DNA of 64,000 nt, from assembly GCA_963783195.1 (NCBI GenBank), contig CAWAMV010000003.1, positions 186,001 to 250,000 on the forward strand, read 5' to 3'. The position numbers were made by a program, and so were the translations under genes. The notes beneath the pieces are model-generated. The model made no database searches. It was not told the origin of the DNA and was given only the letters and a program-made list of their open reading frames with translations. Position 1 is the first letter of the stretch, and every line of letters begins with the position of its first letter. Shown here in pieces: positions 47,110-55,303 of this stretch. The DNA comes from Croceibacterium_B sp963783195 (GTDB taxonomy: Bacteria > Pseudomonadota > Alphaproteobacteria > Sphingomonadales > Sphingomonadaceae).

Positions 47110-49335
47110 ATGAGGGTTCACCGGACACTATCGCGCGGGACGCTGGCGGCTTGCGCTCTCGCATCGGCGGTGGGCCATGCCTCTGCCGTTTCTGCCCAGG
47201 ATGCGCCCGCCCGGCCTGAAGATTCCGATGCAACAGCGCAGCTTTCCGCGACCGGAGAGGCGCTCGCCCAGGCGAACGCTCCGAGCGATGCTGACACGGG
47301 TGCTCCAGCAGCCACCTCGGACGAAATCGGTGCGGCCGGCGCCGCGGACGCCGCCATAGGTTCGCGCCAAATCTTCACACCGGCCGATTTCGCAGCGTTC
47401 CAGCCTCGTTCGGCACTCGACATGGTCCAGCAGCTGCCGGGCTTCACGGTCGAAGGCGGCGGTGCTTTCGGCAACGCTCGCGGCCTCGGCCAGGCCAGCG
47501 GCAACGTCCTGCTGAACGGCGTAAGGATCGTGACCAAGGCCGGCTCCATCACCGACGAACTTGCGCGGATTCCAGCCAGCAGCGTTATCCGGATCGAGGT
47601 GGTCGAAGGCGCCACGCTCAATATTCCGGGGCTGTCGGGCCGGGTGGCCAACGTGATTGCGCGCTCATCCGACGGCCTGCAGGGACAGTTCGAGTGGCGG
47701 CCGCAACTCGCCGCAGAGTATGCGGACAATCGCTGGCTGGAAGGAATTGTCTCGGTCACCGGGACATTCGGCAATCTCGGCTTCACCGTCGCAGTGGAAG
47801 GCAAGCCGGTGCGCAACGGAAACGCCGGGCCCAACACGATCGTCTACGGCACTGGCGTGATCGAGGATCGGTTCAGCCTGTACAAGGCGGCCGGCAATGA
47901 CAAGCGCGTGTCCGGTTCGGTCAAGTATCGGACCGACGGCGGAACGCTGATGAACGTCAACGCGTCCTACCTGAACCGCCGCTTCAGGAGCTTCGAAGAC
48001 GAGAGCGTGGTCGGCCCCGCTGGCGCGCCGCCGCTGCTCGATCAATTCCGGCAACGTAACAAGGGGTACGACTTCGAACTGGGGGGTGACATCGATTTCG
48101 CGCTCGGGCCGGGGCGCCTCAAGCTGATCGCACTCGACAGCTCGAAAAAGCTGAATCTCCTCACCCAGACAGTGATCGACCCGGCGACCGGCGTCGCCCC
48201 CTTCGGCAGCCGCTTCGGACTGGTGAGCCGAACGGGCGAGCGCATCGGCCGCAGCGAATACTCGTGGTCGATGTGGAGCGCCGATTGGCAATGGTCGTTC
48301 GAGGCTGCATTCAACAAGCTCGACCAGGTCGGCGACCTCGCGATCCTCCGCCCCAGCGGCAACTTCGATCCAATCCCCTTCACCGCCGGCACCGGCGGCG
48401 TGCGCGAAGACCGCTACGAATCGTTGCTGTCCTACAGCCGCCAGCTCGCCGAAGGGCTGACGATGCAGCTCATCGCGGGCGGAGAGTATTCCTCCATCCG
48501 CCAGACCGGCAGCAACCCCAATTCGCGGACGTTCGTGCGCCCGAAGGGCTCGCTTTCGCTCGGCTGGACGCCGGGCCCGGGCTGGACCGTCTCGGCCAAG
48601 TTCGACCGACGGGTGGGGCAACTCAATTTCGCCGATTTTCTTGCCGCGGTGAGCCTCGATAACAACAACCAGAACGCCGCCAACAACAACCTGCGCCCCG
48701 ACCAGAGTTGGGGCGGCGAGATCGAGGTCACCCGCGATTTCGGCGCCTGGGGCAGCGCGACGCTGCGGGCGTTCATGCGGCGGTTCCAGGATTTCGTGAC
48801 CATCGTCCCCACCCCGACCGGAGGAGAAGCGCGCGGCAACATCGATTGGGCGCGGGTGAGGGGCGCAACCGTGACCGGCACGCTCAAGCTCGACCAGGCG
48901 GGCATGCCCGGTGCGAAATTCGACATCACGGCATCTTTGCGCGATTCAAGCTATCCCGACCCGCTTGGTACGGGCTACCTGCCGGTCGTGTTCGCACAGC
49001 CGCACAGCATCAACGTCGACTTCCGCTATGACATTCCCGAAAGCAACTGGGCTCTGGGCGCAGGCTATCGCGACGACGGGCACAACCCCTATTACCGCGT
49101 CGCCGAATACGGCTCCGACTACGCCATTGCCAGGAACCTGAGTTTCCTCGTCGAGAACAAGAACGTATTCGGGCTGACCGTGCAGGCCCGCGTGAGCAAT
49201 CTGCTCGACAGCGAGGTCGTATTGGACCGCTACCTCTACGCCGGCCCGCGCACCACAGCTCCGCTGCTGTTCCACGAAAACCGGCGCCGGCACGTCGGCC
49301 ACATCGTGAACTTCGTCGTCAAGGGCAACTTCTAG
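47110..49335 (+). CDS. TonB-dependent receptor
   Basis: A 741-residue outer-membrane receptor. A signal peptide (to about 32, ASAVSAQDAPA) and a Ser/Ala-rich stretch of about 50 residues precede the plug (FTPADFAAFQPRSALDMVQQ and LLNGVRIVTKAGSITDEL). The barrel ends VGHIVNFVVKGNF with a terminal Phe. Plug and barrel segments match those of the receptor at 43408, so the two are tandem paralogues. A strong ribosome site (GGGGGA) precedes ATG 47110. The gene is followed by a hairpin that mainly serves tig. Confidence 0.9.
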   Translation: MRVHRTLSRGTLAACALASAVGHASAVSAQDAPARPEDSDATAQLSATGEALAQANAPSDADTGAPAATSDEIGAAGAADAAIGSRQIFTPADFAAFQPRSALDMVQQLPGFTVEGGGAFGNARGLGQASGNVLLNGVRIVTKAGSITDELARIPASSVIRIEVVEGATLNIPGLSGRVANVIARSSDGLQGQFEWRPQLAAEYADNRWLEGIVSVTGTFGNLGFTVAVEGKPVRNGNAGPNTIVYGTGVIEDRFSLYKAAGNDKRVSGSVKYRTDGGTLMNVNASYLNRRFRSFEDESVVGPAGAPPLLDQFRQRNKGYDFELGGDIDFALGPGRLKLIALDSSKKLNLLTQTVIDPATGVAPFGSRFGLVSRTGERIGRSEYSWSMWSADWQWSFEAAFNKLDQVGDLAILRPSGNFDPIPFTAGTGGVREDRYESLLSYSRQLAEGLTMQLIAGGEYSSIRQTGSNPNSRTFVRPKGSLSLGWTPGPGWTVSAKFDRRVGQLNFADFLAAVSLDNNNQNAANNNLRPDQSWGGEIEVTRDFGAWGSATLRAFMRRFQDFVTIVPTPTGGEARGNIDWARVRGATVTGTLKLDQAGMPGAKFDITASLRDSSYPDPLGTGYLPVVFAQPHSINVDFRYDIPESNWALGAGYRDDGHNPYYRVAEYGSDYAIARNLSFLVENKNVFGLTVQARVSNLLDSEVVLDRYLYAGPRTTAPLLFHENRRRHVGHIVNFVVKGNF

Positions 49336-49350
49336 CCGCGAGACAGCGAA

Positions 49351-49383
49351 AAGGCGGCCCCGTCGGAAGACGGGACCGCCCTT
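49351..49383 (-). terminator. Terminator between tig and the TonB receptor
   Basis: A near-perfect hairpin pairs AAGGCGGCCCCGTC with GACGGGACCGCCCTT across a GGAA loop. On the minus strand it is followed by a TTTT run, so it terminates tig. It lies 24 nt after the repaired tig stop. It also lies 15 nt after the receptor stop on the plus strand, where the T-run is poorer. Confidence 0.8.
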
Positions 49384-49407
49384 GAAATGTGCCCGAAGGG
49401 GCGAGCC

Positions 49408-50945
49408 TTACTTCTTCGCAGCGGTCTTCTTCGCCGGAGCCTTCTTGGCCGCCGCGTTTGTCCTTGGCAGGCTTCTCGTCCTTGGCTGCCGCCGTCCTTC
49501 TTGGCGGCCGGCTTCTTGGCAGCCTCTTTCTTCGGCTCGTCCTTGGTTTCGGTCTTATTCGCCGGGGCCTTCTTCGCCGCCGCCTTCTTGGCCGGCTTCT
49601 TGTCGGCCGGCGCAGCTTCCTCGGCCTCGATCGCGGCTTCCAGTTCCTCGCGGCTTACTTCACGCTCGGTGATCTCGGCCTTGTCGAACAGGAAATCGAC
49701 GACCTTGTCCTCGTAAAGCGGGGCACGCAGCTGGGCCTGGGCCATCGCGTCGCTGCGGACGTATTCGACGAACCGCTCGCGGTCTTCCGGGCGATACTGC
49801 TGGGCAGCCTGCTGCAGGAGCATCGACATCTCCTGCTGGCTGACCTCGACGCCATTCGCCTGGCCGATCTCGGACAGCAACAGGCCCAGGCGCACGCGGC
49901 GCTCGGCAATGCGGCGGTAATCGTCCTTCTCGGCTTCGATTTCCTTCATCGCGGCTTCGGGATCTTCCTCGCGTGCGGCTTCGGCCTGAAGCTGCTGCCA
50001 GATCTGCTCGAACTCCGCCTCGACCATCGCCGGCGGCACGTCGAAGTCATGGTCGGCGGCCAGCTTGTCGAGAAGCTGGCGCTTCATCTGGGTGCGGGTA
50101 AGCCCTGCAGTCTCCTGCTCGAGCTGGCCCTTGAGAAGTTCCTTCAGCTTGTCGAGACTATCGAGGCCGAGCGACTTGGCGAAGTCCTCGTCGACCTTGG
50201 TCTCGTCCGCGACCTTGAGTTCCTGCACGGTCACGTCGAATTCGGCTTCCTTCCCGGCGAGATGCGCGGCCGGATAGTCCTCGGGAAACGTGACGGTGAT
50301 CGTCTTGGTATCGCCCGCCTTGAGGCCGGTGAGCTGTTCCTCGAACCCGGGAATGAACTGTCCCGAGCCGATGACCAGCGGCGCGCCTTCGGCCTTGCCG
50401 CCTTCGAACTCGGTTCCATCGACCCGGCCGACGAAATCGATGATCATCTGGTCGCCGTCTGCCGCCTTCTTGCTCTTGGGCGCGTCCTTCCAGCTCTTCT
50501 GGTTGCTGGCGAGGCGATCGAGCGCTTCATCGACTTGCTCGCCGGTGACGGGAACGGTCAGCTTCTCGAGCTCGAGGCCGTCGACGTTCGGCGTCTCGAT
50601 CTCGGGCAGCACTTCCAGCTCGACGGTCAGTTCGGCATCCTTGCCCTGCTCGTAGCCTTCACCGAGGTCGACCTTGGGCTGCAACGCCGGACGCAGCTTC
50701 TTGTCGCGAATCAGTTCGTCGACCGATTCGCGAACGCTGGCGTTGAACGCATCGGAATGCAGCGCTTCGCCGTGCATCTTCTTGACGAGGTTGGCCGGCA
50801 CCTTGCCAGGGCGGAAGCCCGGCATCCGCACCTGCGGGGCAACCTTCTTCACCTCGGCATCGATCCGCGCCTCGATCTCCTTGGCGGGGATAGTCACGGT
50901 GTAGCCGCGCTTGAGGCCTTCGTTGGTGGTCTCGACGATCTGCAT
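49408..50945 (-). CDS. tig: Trigger factor, with frame breaks in the C-terminal tail
   Basis: The ribosome-associated chaperone and peptidyl-prolyl isomerase, about 511 residues after repair. The ribosome-binding FRPGKVP is in RMPGFRPGKVPANLVKKM. The PPIase part has DQMIIDFVGRVDGTEFEGGK, and the C-terminal chaperone arms follow. The tail is Lys/Ala/Pro-rich. Two single extra bases, near GACGGCGGCAG (about 49495) and GACAAACGCGG (about 49461), throw the literal frame through the terminator to 49332. Removing both gives PAKKAPAKKTAAKK-like repeats and TAA at 49408. Start ATG 50945 has GGAAGG upstream. Confidence 0.9.
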
Positions 50946-50988
50946 TTCTAGCCTTCCAAAAATCCTGCCGGTTCCCGGGCGCCAGAAC

Positions 50989-51073
50989 TGGTGCGGGCGA
51001 AGGGACTCGAACCCCCACATCTTGCGATACTGGAACCTAAATCCAGCGCGTCTACCAGTTCCGCCACGCCCGC
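50989..51073 (-). tRNA. tRNA-Leu (anticodon UAG)
   Basis: An 85-nt tRNA on the minus strand including an encoded CCA. The acceptor stem is GCGGGCG paired with CGCCCGC followed by A and CCA. The anticodon arm is CTGGA-TTTAGGT-TCCAG, giving anticodon TAG (reads CUA). The T arm GGGGGTTCGAGTCCC is standard. The long variable arm TATCGCAAGATGT confirms a class II leucine tRNA. It lies upstream of tig on the same strand. Confidence 0.97.
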
Positions 51074-51229
51074 GGCCCGACGAACCCATGCAGGCCGGGG
51101 CCTGCGCACAGGGATGCGCCGTTAGCCCTAGGCGGAGAAAAGGGCAAGCGGAACGGAGGGTCGCGCCTTAAGGATGGAACGCGAGCGTGCATCGGGCCGT
51201 TCCCCGGATGAGCAAAAGGACTCCAAACC

Positions 51230-51487
51230 ATGCAGAATCAGCGCAACGATCCCTCCGAAAGCGATACCCCCCCGGCCGCCGGCCAGGCATCGCACGGGGG
51301 CGACAGCGACTTTCCCGGCAAGACCCCTCCCGAGGTTCCGCCCGGCGAAGGCGGCGATACCGATCGACCCGACCGTTCGCCGCTCGAGGAGCCCCCGGGC
51401 GGTGGCGACATGGACCAGCCTGGCGAAACCCCTCAGGAAATGCCGGCGCAGCCGATCATGCCGAACGAAGCCCCTCCCCCGGACTGA
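51230..51487 (+). CDS. Small Pro/Gly/Asp-rich disordered protein
   Basis: An 85-residue protein without cysteine or hydrophobic segments, beginning MQNQRNDPSESDTPPAAGQ and rich in Pro, Gly, Asp and Glu. AGGA lies 8 nt before the ATG, which supports real translation. No function can be assigned. Similar short disordered proteins occur in sphingomonads, but I cannot verify conservation. It is followed after 42 nt by the DUF3297 gene. Confidence 0.55.
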   Translation: MQNQRNDPSESDTPPAAGQASHGGDSDFPGKTPPEVPPGEGGDTDRPDRSPLEEPPGGGDMDQPGETPQEMPAQPIMPNEAPPPD

Positions 51488-51529
51488 GCGGCGGATTGAT
51501 TTTCGCTGCGGGGCGGCTAGGGGCGGCGG

Positions 51530-51871
51530 ATGAGCGAAGAGAACACCGTCCCTGATAGCGCCCCCGACGCCGGGTCCGACACCGGGCCTAACACCGGCCC
51601 CCAGGGCGACGTTCCGCCCGACCGCCTCGCGATTAATCCGCGCAGCGAACACTTCGATGCCGAAAAGCTGCAGCGCGGCATCGGCATCCGCTTCAAGGGC
51701 GCCGTGCGCACCAACGTCGAGGAATACTGCATTTCCGAAGGTTGGGTGCGGGTCCAGGCGGGCAAGACGATGGACCGCAAGGGCCAGCCGCTGACGCTCA
51801 GGCTAAGCGGACCGGTCGAGGCCTGGTACGAGGACCTTGGCGAGAATCCCCCGGTCGCGAAAAAGGACTAG
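51530..51871 (+). CDS. DUF3297 family protein
   Basis: A 113-residue protein with a disordered Pro/Asp-rich N-terminus of about 30 residues. A compact domain follows (DRLAINPRSEHFDAEKLQRG, then VEEYCISEGWVRVQAGKTMD), characteristic of the glutathione peroxidase-adjacent DUF3297 family. The function is unknown. Start ATG 51530 follows GGGGCGGCGG. Its stop overlaps the convergent CHAP gene by 4 nt. Confidence 0.82.
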   Translation: MSEENTVPDSAPDAGSDTGPNTGPQGDVPPDRLAINPRSEHFDAEKLQRGIGIRFKGAVRTNVEEYCISEGWVRVQAGKTMDRKGQPLTLRLSGPVEAWYEDLGENPPVAKKD

Positions 51872-52539
51872 CGGCGCAGCTGCGCCAGGAGGTCGACGGG
51901 CGCATCGCTCGCCGCAAGCTGGCGCTGCTTCGGCGCCTTGCGAGGGGCCAGGCTGCCGAGATCGGCAAAAGCGTTCAGGAATGCGCGCGAGGGTTCGAGC
52001 GCTTGCCGCGCCGCCGCTGACGCGAGCGTGGGCAACGCCGGCGAGGATGCTCTCCCGTCGGGGTAGATAAAACCGTTCACCGGCCAGGCCGTAGTGCCGA
52101 GGTCGCCGAGCGGGGCATACCACACGCGCACTTCGCTCCAGTCGTTTGCCGGCGACACGTCGACTGCCCGCACGTCGTCTTCGATCTGCCCGCGGCGGCC
52201 ATCGATCGGCGACCAGTTGGCATGTCGCAGCAGGACCGTGCGGCTGTCGATCACCTTGCTGACGGCGGCCACGTGGCCCAGCCTCATGTTGCCGTACGGA
52301 ACAAACGCCATGACCGCGCCGGCGCGCGGTGTGCGTCCGCGGCCATAACGTCCCGCGGCCTGGTCCCACCAGGTCCACGCATCCCCATAGATCTGGATCC
52401 CGCTCACCTGGCGGGCATAAGGCACGCACTCGAGGTAGGGCGGCAACTCCGGCCCTGACGGCAGGGCCGGCTCGGCCAGCGCGGGAACCGAGCAGGCGGC
52501 CAGTGCCAGGGCGAGAGAAGTGCGACGAATCCCTTTCAT
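51868..52539 (-). CDS. Secreted CHAP-domain peptidase/amidase
   Basis: A 223-residue protein with a signal peptide (about 1-22, SLALALAACSVPALA) and a CHAP domain of about 120 residues. The catalytic Cys38 is in LECVPYARQVSGIQIYGDAW and His89 in RLGHVAAVSKVID. CHAP enzymes cleave peptidoglycan peptide links or act as amidases. The C-terminal 60 residues are Ala-rich and probably flexible. It is divergent from der and convergent with DUF3297. Confidence 0.85.
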   Translation of the reverse strand: MKGIRRTSLALALAACSVPALAEPALPSGPELPPYLECVPYARQVSGIQIYGDAWTWWDQAAGRYGRGRTPRAGAVMAFVPYGNMRLGHVAAVSKVIDSRTVLLRHANWSPIDGRRGQIEDDVRAVDVSPANDWSEVRVWYAPLGDLGTTAWPVNGFIYPDGRASSPALPTLASAAARQALEPSRAFLNAFADLGSLAPRKAPKQRQLAASDAPVDLLAQLRR

Positions 52540-52608
52540 CCCCGCAAGCTATGGCAATCAGGGTTAAATTCGGCTGGCGCGGAATGGTTAACGCCTGCGC
52601 AATGCCCC

Positions 52609-54069
52609 TTGCGGCTTGCCAATCCCCGTTCGAAGCGCCACTTGCCCGCGCATGGCGCGCAAGCCCCCCCCAAGCTCCCCCAGGTGGTCATCATCGGCCG
52701 GCCGAATGTCGGCAAGTCGACGCTCTTCAATCGGATCGTCGGCAAGAAGCTCGCGCTGGTCGACGACCAGCCCGGGGTTACCCGTGACCGGCGCTTCGGC
52801 GATGCTCACCTGATCGGCATGAATTTCCAGCTGGTCGACACTGCTGGTTGGGAGGACGACGAACCCGAAAGCCTGCCGGGTCGGATGCGTGCGCAGACAG
52901 AGATTTCGCTGAAGGGCGCGGACGTGGCGCTGTTCGTGATCGATTCGCGCGCCGACCTGACGCCACTCGACCGGGAGATTGCCCGCTGGCTGCGCGAACA
53001 GGACGTGCCGGTCATTCTCATTGCCAACAAGGCAGAGGGACGCTCGGGCGACGCGGGCATTCTCGAATCGTACGAACTGGGCTTCGGTGAGCCGGTGGCA
53101 ATGAGCGCCGAACACGGCGAGGGCATGGCCGACCTGTTCGAGGCTTTGCGTCCGATCCTGGAACCCGAGGGCGTGGACAGGGGTGTGGACGAGGAACTGG
53201 CGCCAGAGGAAGACGAGCCGGCGGACGACACCGATACCTCGCATCCGCTGAGCCTTGCCATCGTCGGCCGGCCCAACGCGGGCAAGTCGACCCTCATCAA
53301 CCGACTGCTGGGCGAAGACCGGCTGCTGACCGGGCCGGAAGCAGGCATCACGCGCGATTCGATTGCAGTCGACTGGCAATGGACCGACCCCGCGTCGGGC
53401 GAAGTGCGCCAGATCAAGCTCGTCGACACGGCGGGAATGCGGAAGAAGGCCAAGGTGCAGGACAAGCTGGAGCGCATGTCCGTCGCCGATGCGCGCCACG
53501 CGGTCGATTTTGCAGAAGTCGTCGTCCTCCTGCTCGATGCCACCCGCGGACTCGAGGTGCAGGACCTGAAGATCGCGAACCTCGTGCTCGAGGAAGGCCG
53601 CGCCCTGATCGTGGCGATCAACAAGTGGGACGTGGCCGAGAACGCCAGCGGGCTGTTCAACGGGATTCGCGCCGCGCTTGACGAGGGACTGGCCCAGTTG
53701 AAGGGCGTTCCGTTGCTGGCGGTCAGCGCGATGACCGGCAAGGGACTCGACCAGATGCTGTCCGCCGCGTTCGAGGTGCGGGAAGCATGGAGCAGGCGGG
53801 TGCCGACCGCCGCGCTCAACCGCTGGTTCGACCACGCGCTCGAAACCAACCCGCCCCCTGCCCCCGGCGGTCGTCGAATCAAGCTGCGATACATCACCCA
53901 GATCAAGACGCGCCCGCCGAGCTTCGTCGTCTTCGGCACGCAACTCGACGACCTGCCGTCGAGTTACGAACGCTATCTGCTGAATTCCATCCGCAAGGAT
54001 CTCGGATTCGGCGCGGTCCCCGTCCGGCTGACGTTCAAGAGCCCGAAGAACCCCTACAGCAAGGACTAG
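52609..54069 (+). CDS. der: Ribosome biogenesis GTPase Der (EngA)
   Basis: An approximately 475-residue GTPase with two tandem G domains needed for 50S assembly. The first P-loop is GRPNVGKSTLFN with VDTAGWEDDEP, the second GRPNAGKSTLIN with VDTAGMRKKAK. The KH-like C-terminal domain ends in SPKNPYSKD. The start is uncertain. The literal frame opens at TTG 52609, but ATG 52652 (MARKPP) would reach the same frame if the CCCCCCCC run at 52664-52671 had nine Cs. The family start normally lies right before QVVIIGRPNVGKST. No convincing ribosome site distinguishes the options. Confidence 0.94.
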   Translation: MRLANPRSKRHLPAHGAQAPPKLPQVVIIGRPNVGKSTLFNRIVGKKLALVDDQPGVTRDRRFGDAHLIGMNFQLVDTAGWEDDEPESLPGRMRAQTEISLKGADVALFVIDSRADLTPLDREIARWLREQDVPVILIANKAEGRSGDAGILESYELGFGEPVAMSAEHGEGMADLFEALRPILEPEGVDRGVDEELAPEEDEPADDTDTSHPLSLAIVGRPNAGKSTLINRLLGEDRLLTGPEAGITRDSIAVDWQWTDPASGEVRQIKLVDTAGMRKKAKVQDKLERMSVADARHAVDFAEVVVLLLDATRGLEVQDLKIANLVLEEGRALIVAINKWDVAENASGLFNGIRAALDEGLAQLKGVPLLAVSAMTGKGLDQMLSAAFEVREAWSRRVPTAALNRWFDHALETNPPPAPGGRRIKLRYITQIKTRPPSFVVFGTQLDDLPSSYERYLLNSIRKDLGFGAVPVRLTFKSPKNPYSKD

Positions 54070-54079
54070 GCGGGGATGC

Positions 54080-55303
54080 CTAGTCGGCCAGCCACAGCTC
54101 GTGGCTGTCGATCCGCAGCTTGGTAAGTGCGCGATGGGCGTCGGCGCGGGCAGCGGCCTCCTCGCGAAACGCGTCGTGCACCATGCGTTCGGCAAGTAGC
54201 ACGTCGGCCAGGTTGATCTCCCCGAGATCGTATCCCCGACGCAGCTTGGCCAGTGCGGCGACTTGCGAAGCGAGCGCGGCGCGAGCCCGCTGCCAGGAGG
54301 TCAGGCGATAGCGTGCCTCCGCCACGTCGCCGTTGGCGGTTTCCTGCATGTCGAAACGCACCCGCGCCGCCTCGGCACGGGCCGCGGTCGCCTCGCTGCT
54401 CGCCTGGTCGGCCAGGGCACTGCGCCGCCCGCCGCCCAGCGGGATCGAGAACAGCAGGCCAGCCCCCCGCTCCTCACCGCCACGTTCGGAAAACAGGCGC
54501 ACCCCGACCGAGGGGTCGGCGAGGCGGTCCTTGCGCGCCCTCTCGGCCATCGCGTCCCGACGATTGGCCTCGGCTTCGGCCGCGGCAATCTCGTGGCTGT
54601 TGGCCAGCGCCCGGTCGCGGAAAAACTCCAGCCCTTCGGCCGGCATGTCGGGTGCGGGAAGCGGTGGAGCCTCCTGCGGCAGGGCGAGCGCCGGGAACTG
54701 CGCCAAGAGCCGGCTGCGGGCCACTTCGGCGCGGCCGTTCGACTGCGCCGCCAGGACCTCGGCCGAAGCGAGCGCCGCTGCCGCCTGGTCTGCTTCCAGT
54801 CGCGAGGCATCGTCCAATTCGACCCGCCGCTGGACTGCGGCAAGCGCGCGCTGATAATTGTCGACTGCCTGCGCATCCACCGCCGCCTGGGCGCTCGCGC
54901 CGAGCCAGTTCCACCAGCCTTCCGCGAGCATCAGCGCAGTCTGGTGCTTGGCGTCCTCGGCAAGGTTGTCGGCTTCCTCGACGCCATACTGGCCGATCGC
55001 CCGGTCGAGCGCTGCCTTGCCCGGCAGCCGGACGGCCCGCGTGAGCTGGGCGTCGAATTCGTCGTATGCCCTGTCCCCGCGAATGTTCCGGTTAACGTAG
55101 CTGCCGCTGAATTCGAGTTCGTGGGGTCCCTTGGCGAGGGCCCTGGCGGCGGCGCGGGCGGCCTCGGCCCGCGCGCGCGCGGCCAATACGCTCGGGTGGC
55201 TGTCGAGCGCGCCGGCGACGGATGCCTGGTCGGGCAGCGCGTCCTGGGCGAAAGCGGGTGCGGCAAACGCGAGAATCGGCAGGGCGAGGAGAGCGTAACG
55301 CAT
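54080..55303 (-). CDS. TolC-family outer membrane efflux protein (CusC/CzcC-like)
   Basis: A 407-residue outer-membrane channel with a signal peptide (about 1-19, ALPILAFAAPAFAQ) and long alpha-helical barrel segments. The repeated heptad-rich regions (EVLAAQSNGRAEVARSRLLAQ; LAKLRRGYDLGEINLADVLL) fit TolC-like proteins. It lacks an N-terminal lipobox. It overlaps the start of the RND gene by one base (TGATG), so the three genes cusB-cusA-cusC form one operon. The barrel is the exit duct of the tripartite pump. Confidence 0.88.
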   Translation of the reverse strand: MRYALLALPILAFAAPAFAQDALPDQASVAGALDSHPSVLAARARAEAARAAARALAKGPHELEFSGSYVNRNIRGDRAYDEFDAQLTRAVRLPGKAALDRAIGQYGVEEADNLAEDAKHQTALMLAEGWWNWLGASAQAAVDAQAVDNYQRALAAVQRRVELDDASRLEADQAAAALASAEVLAAQSNGRAEVARSRLLAQFPALALPQEAPPLPAPDMPAEGLEFFRDRALANSHEIAAAEAEANRRDAMAERARKDRLADPSVGVRLFSERGGEERGAGLLFSIPLGGGRRSALADQASSEATAARAEAARVRFDMQETANGDVAEARYRLTSWQRARAALASQVAALAKLRRGYDLGEINLADVLLAERMVHDAFREEAAARADAHRALTKLRIDSHELWLAD

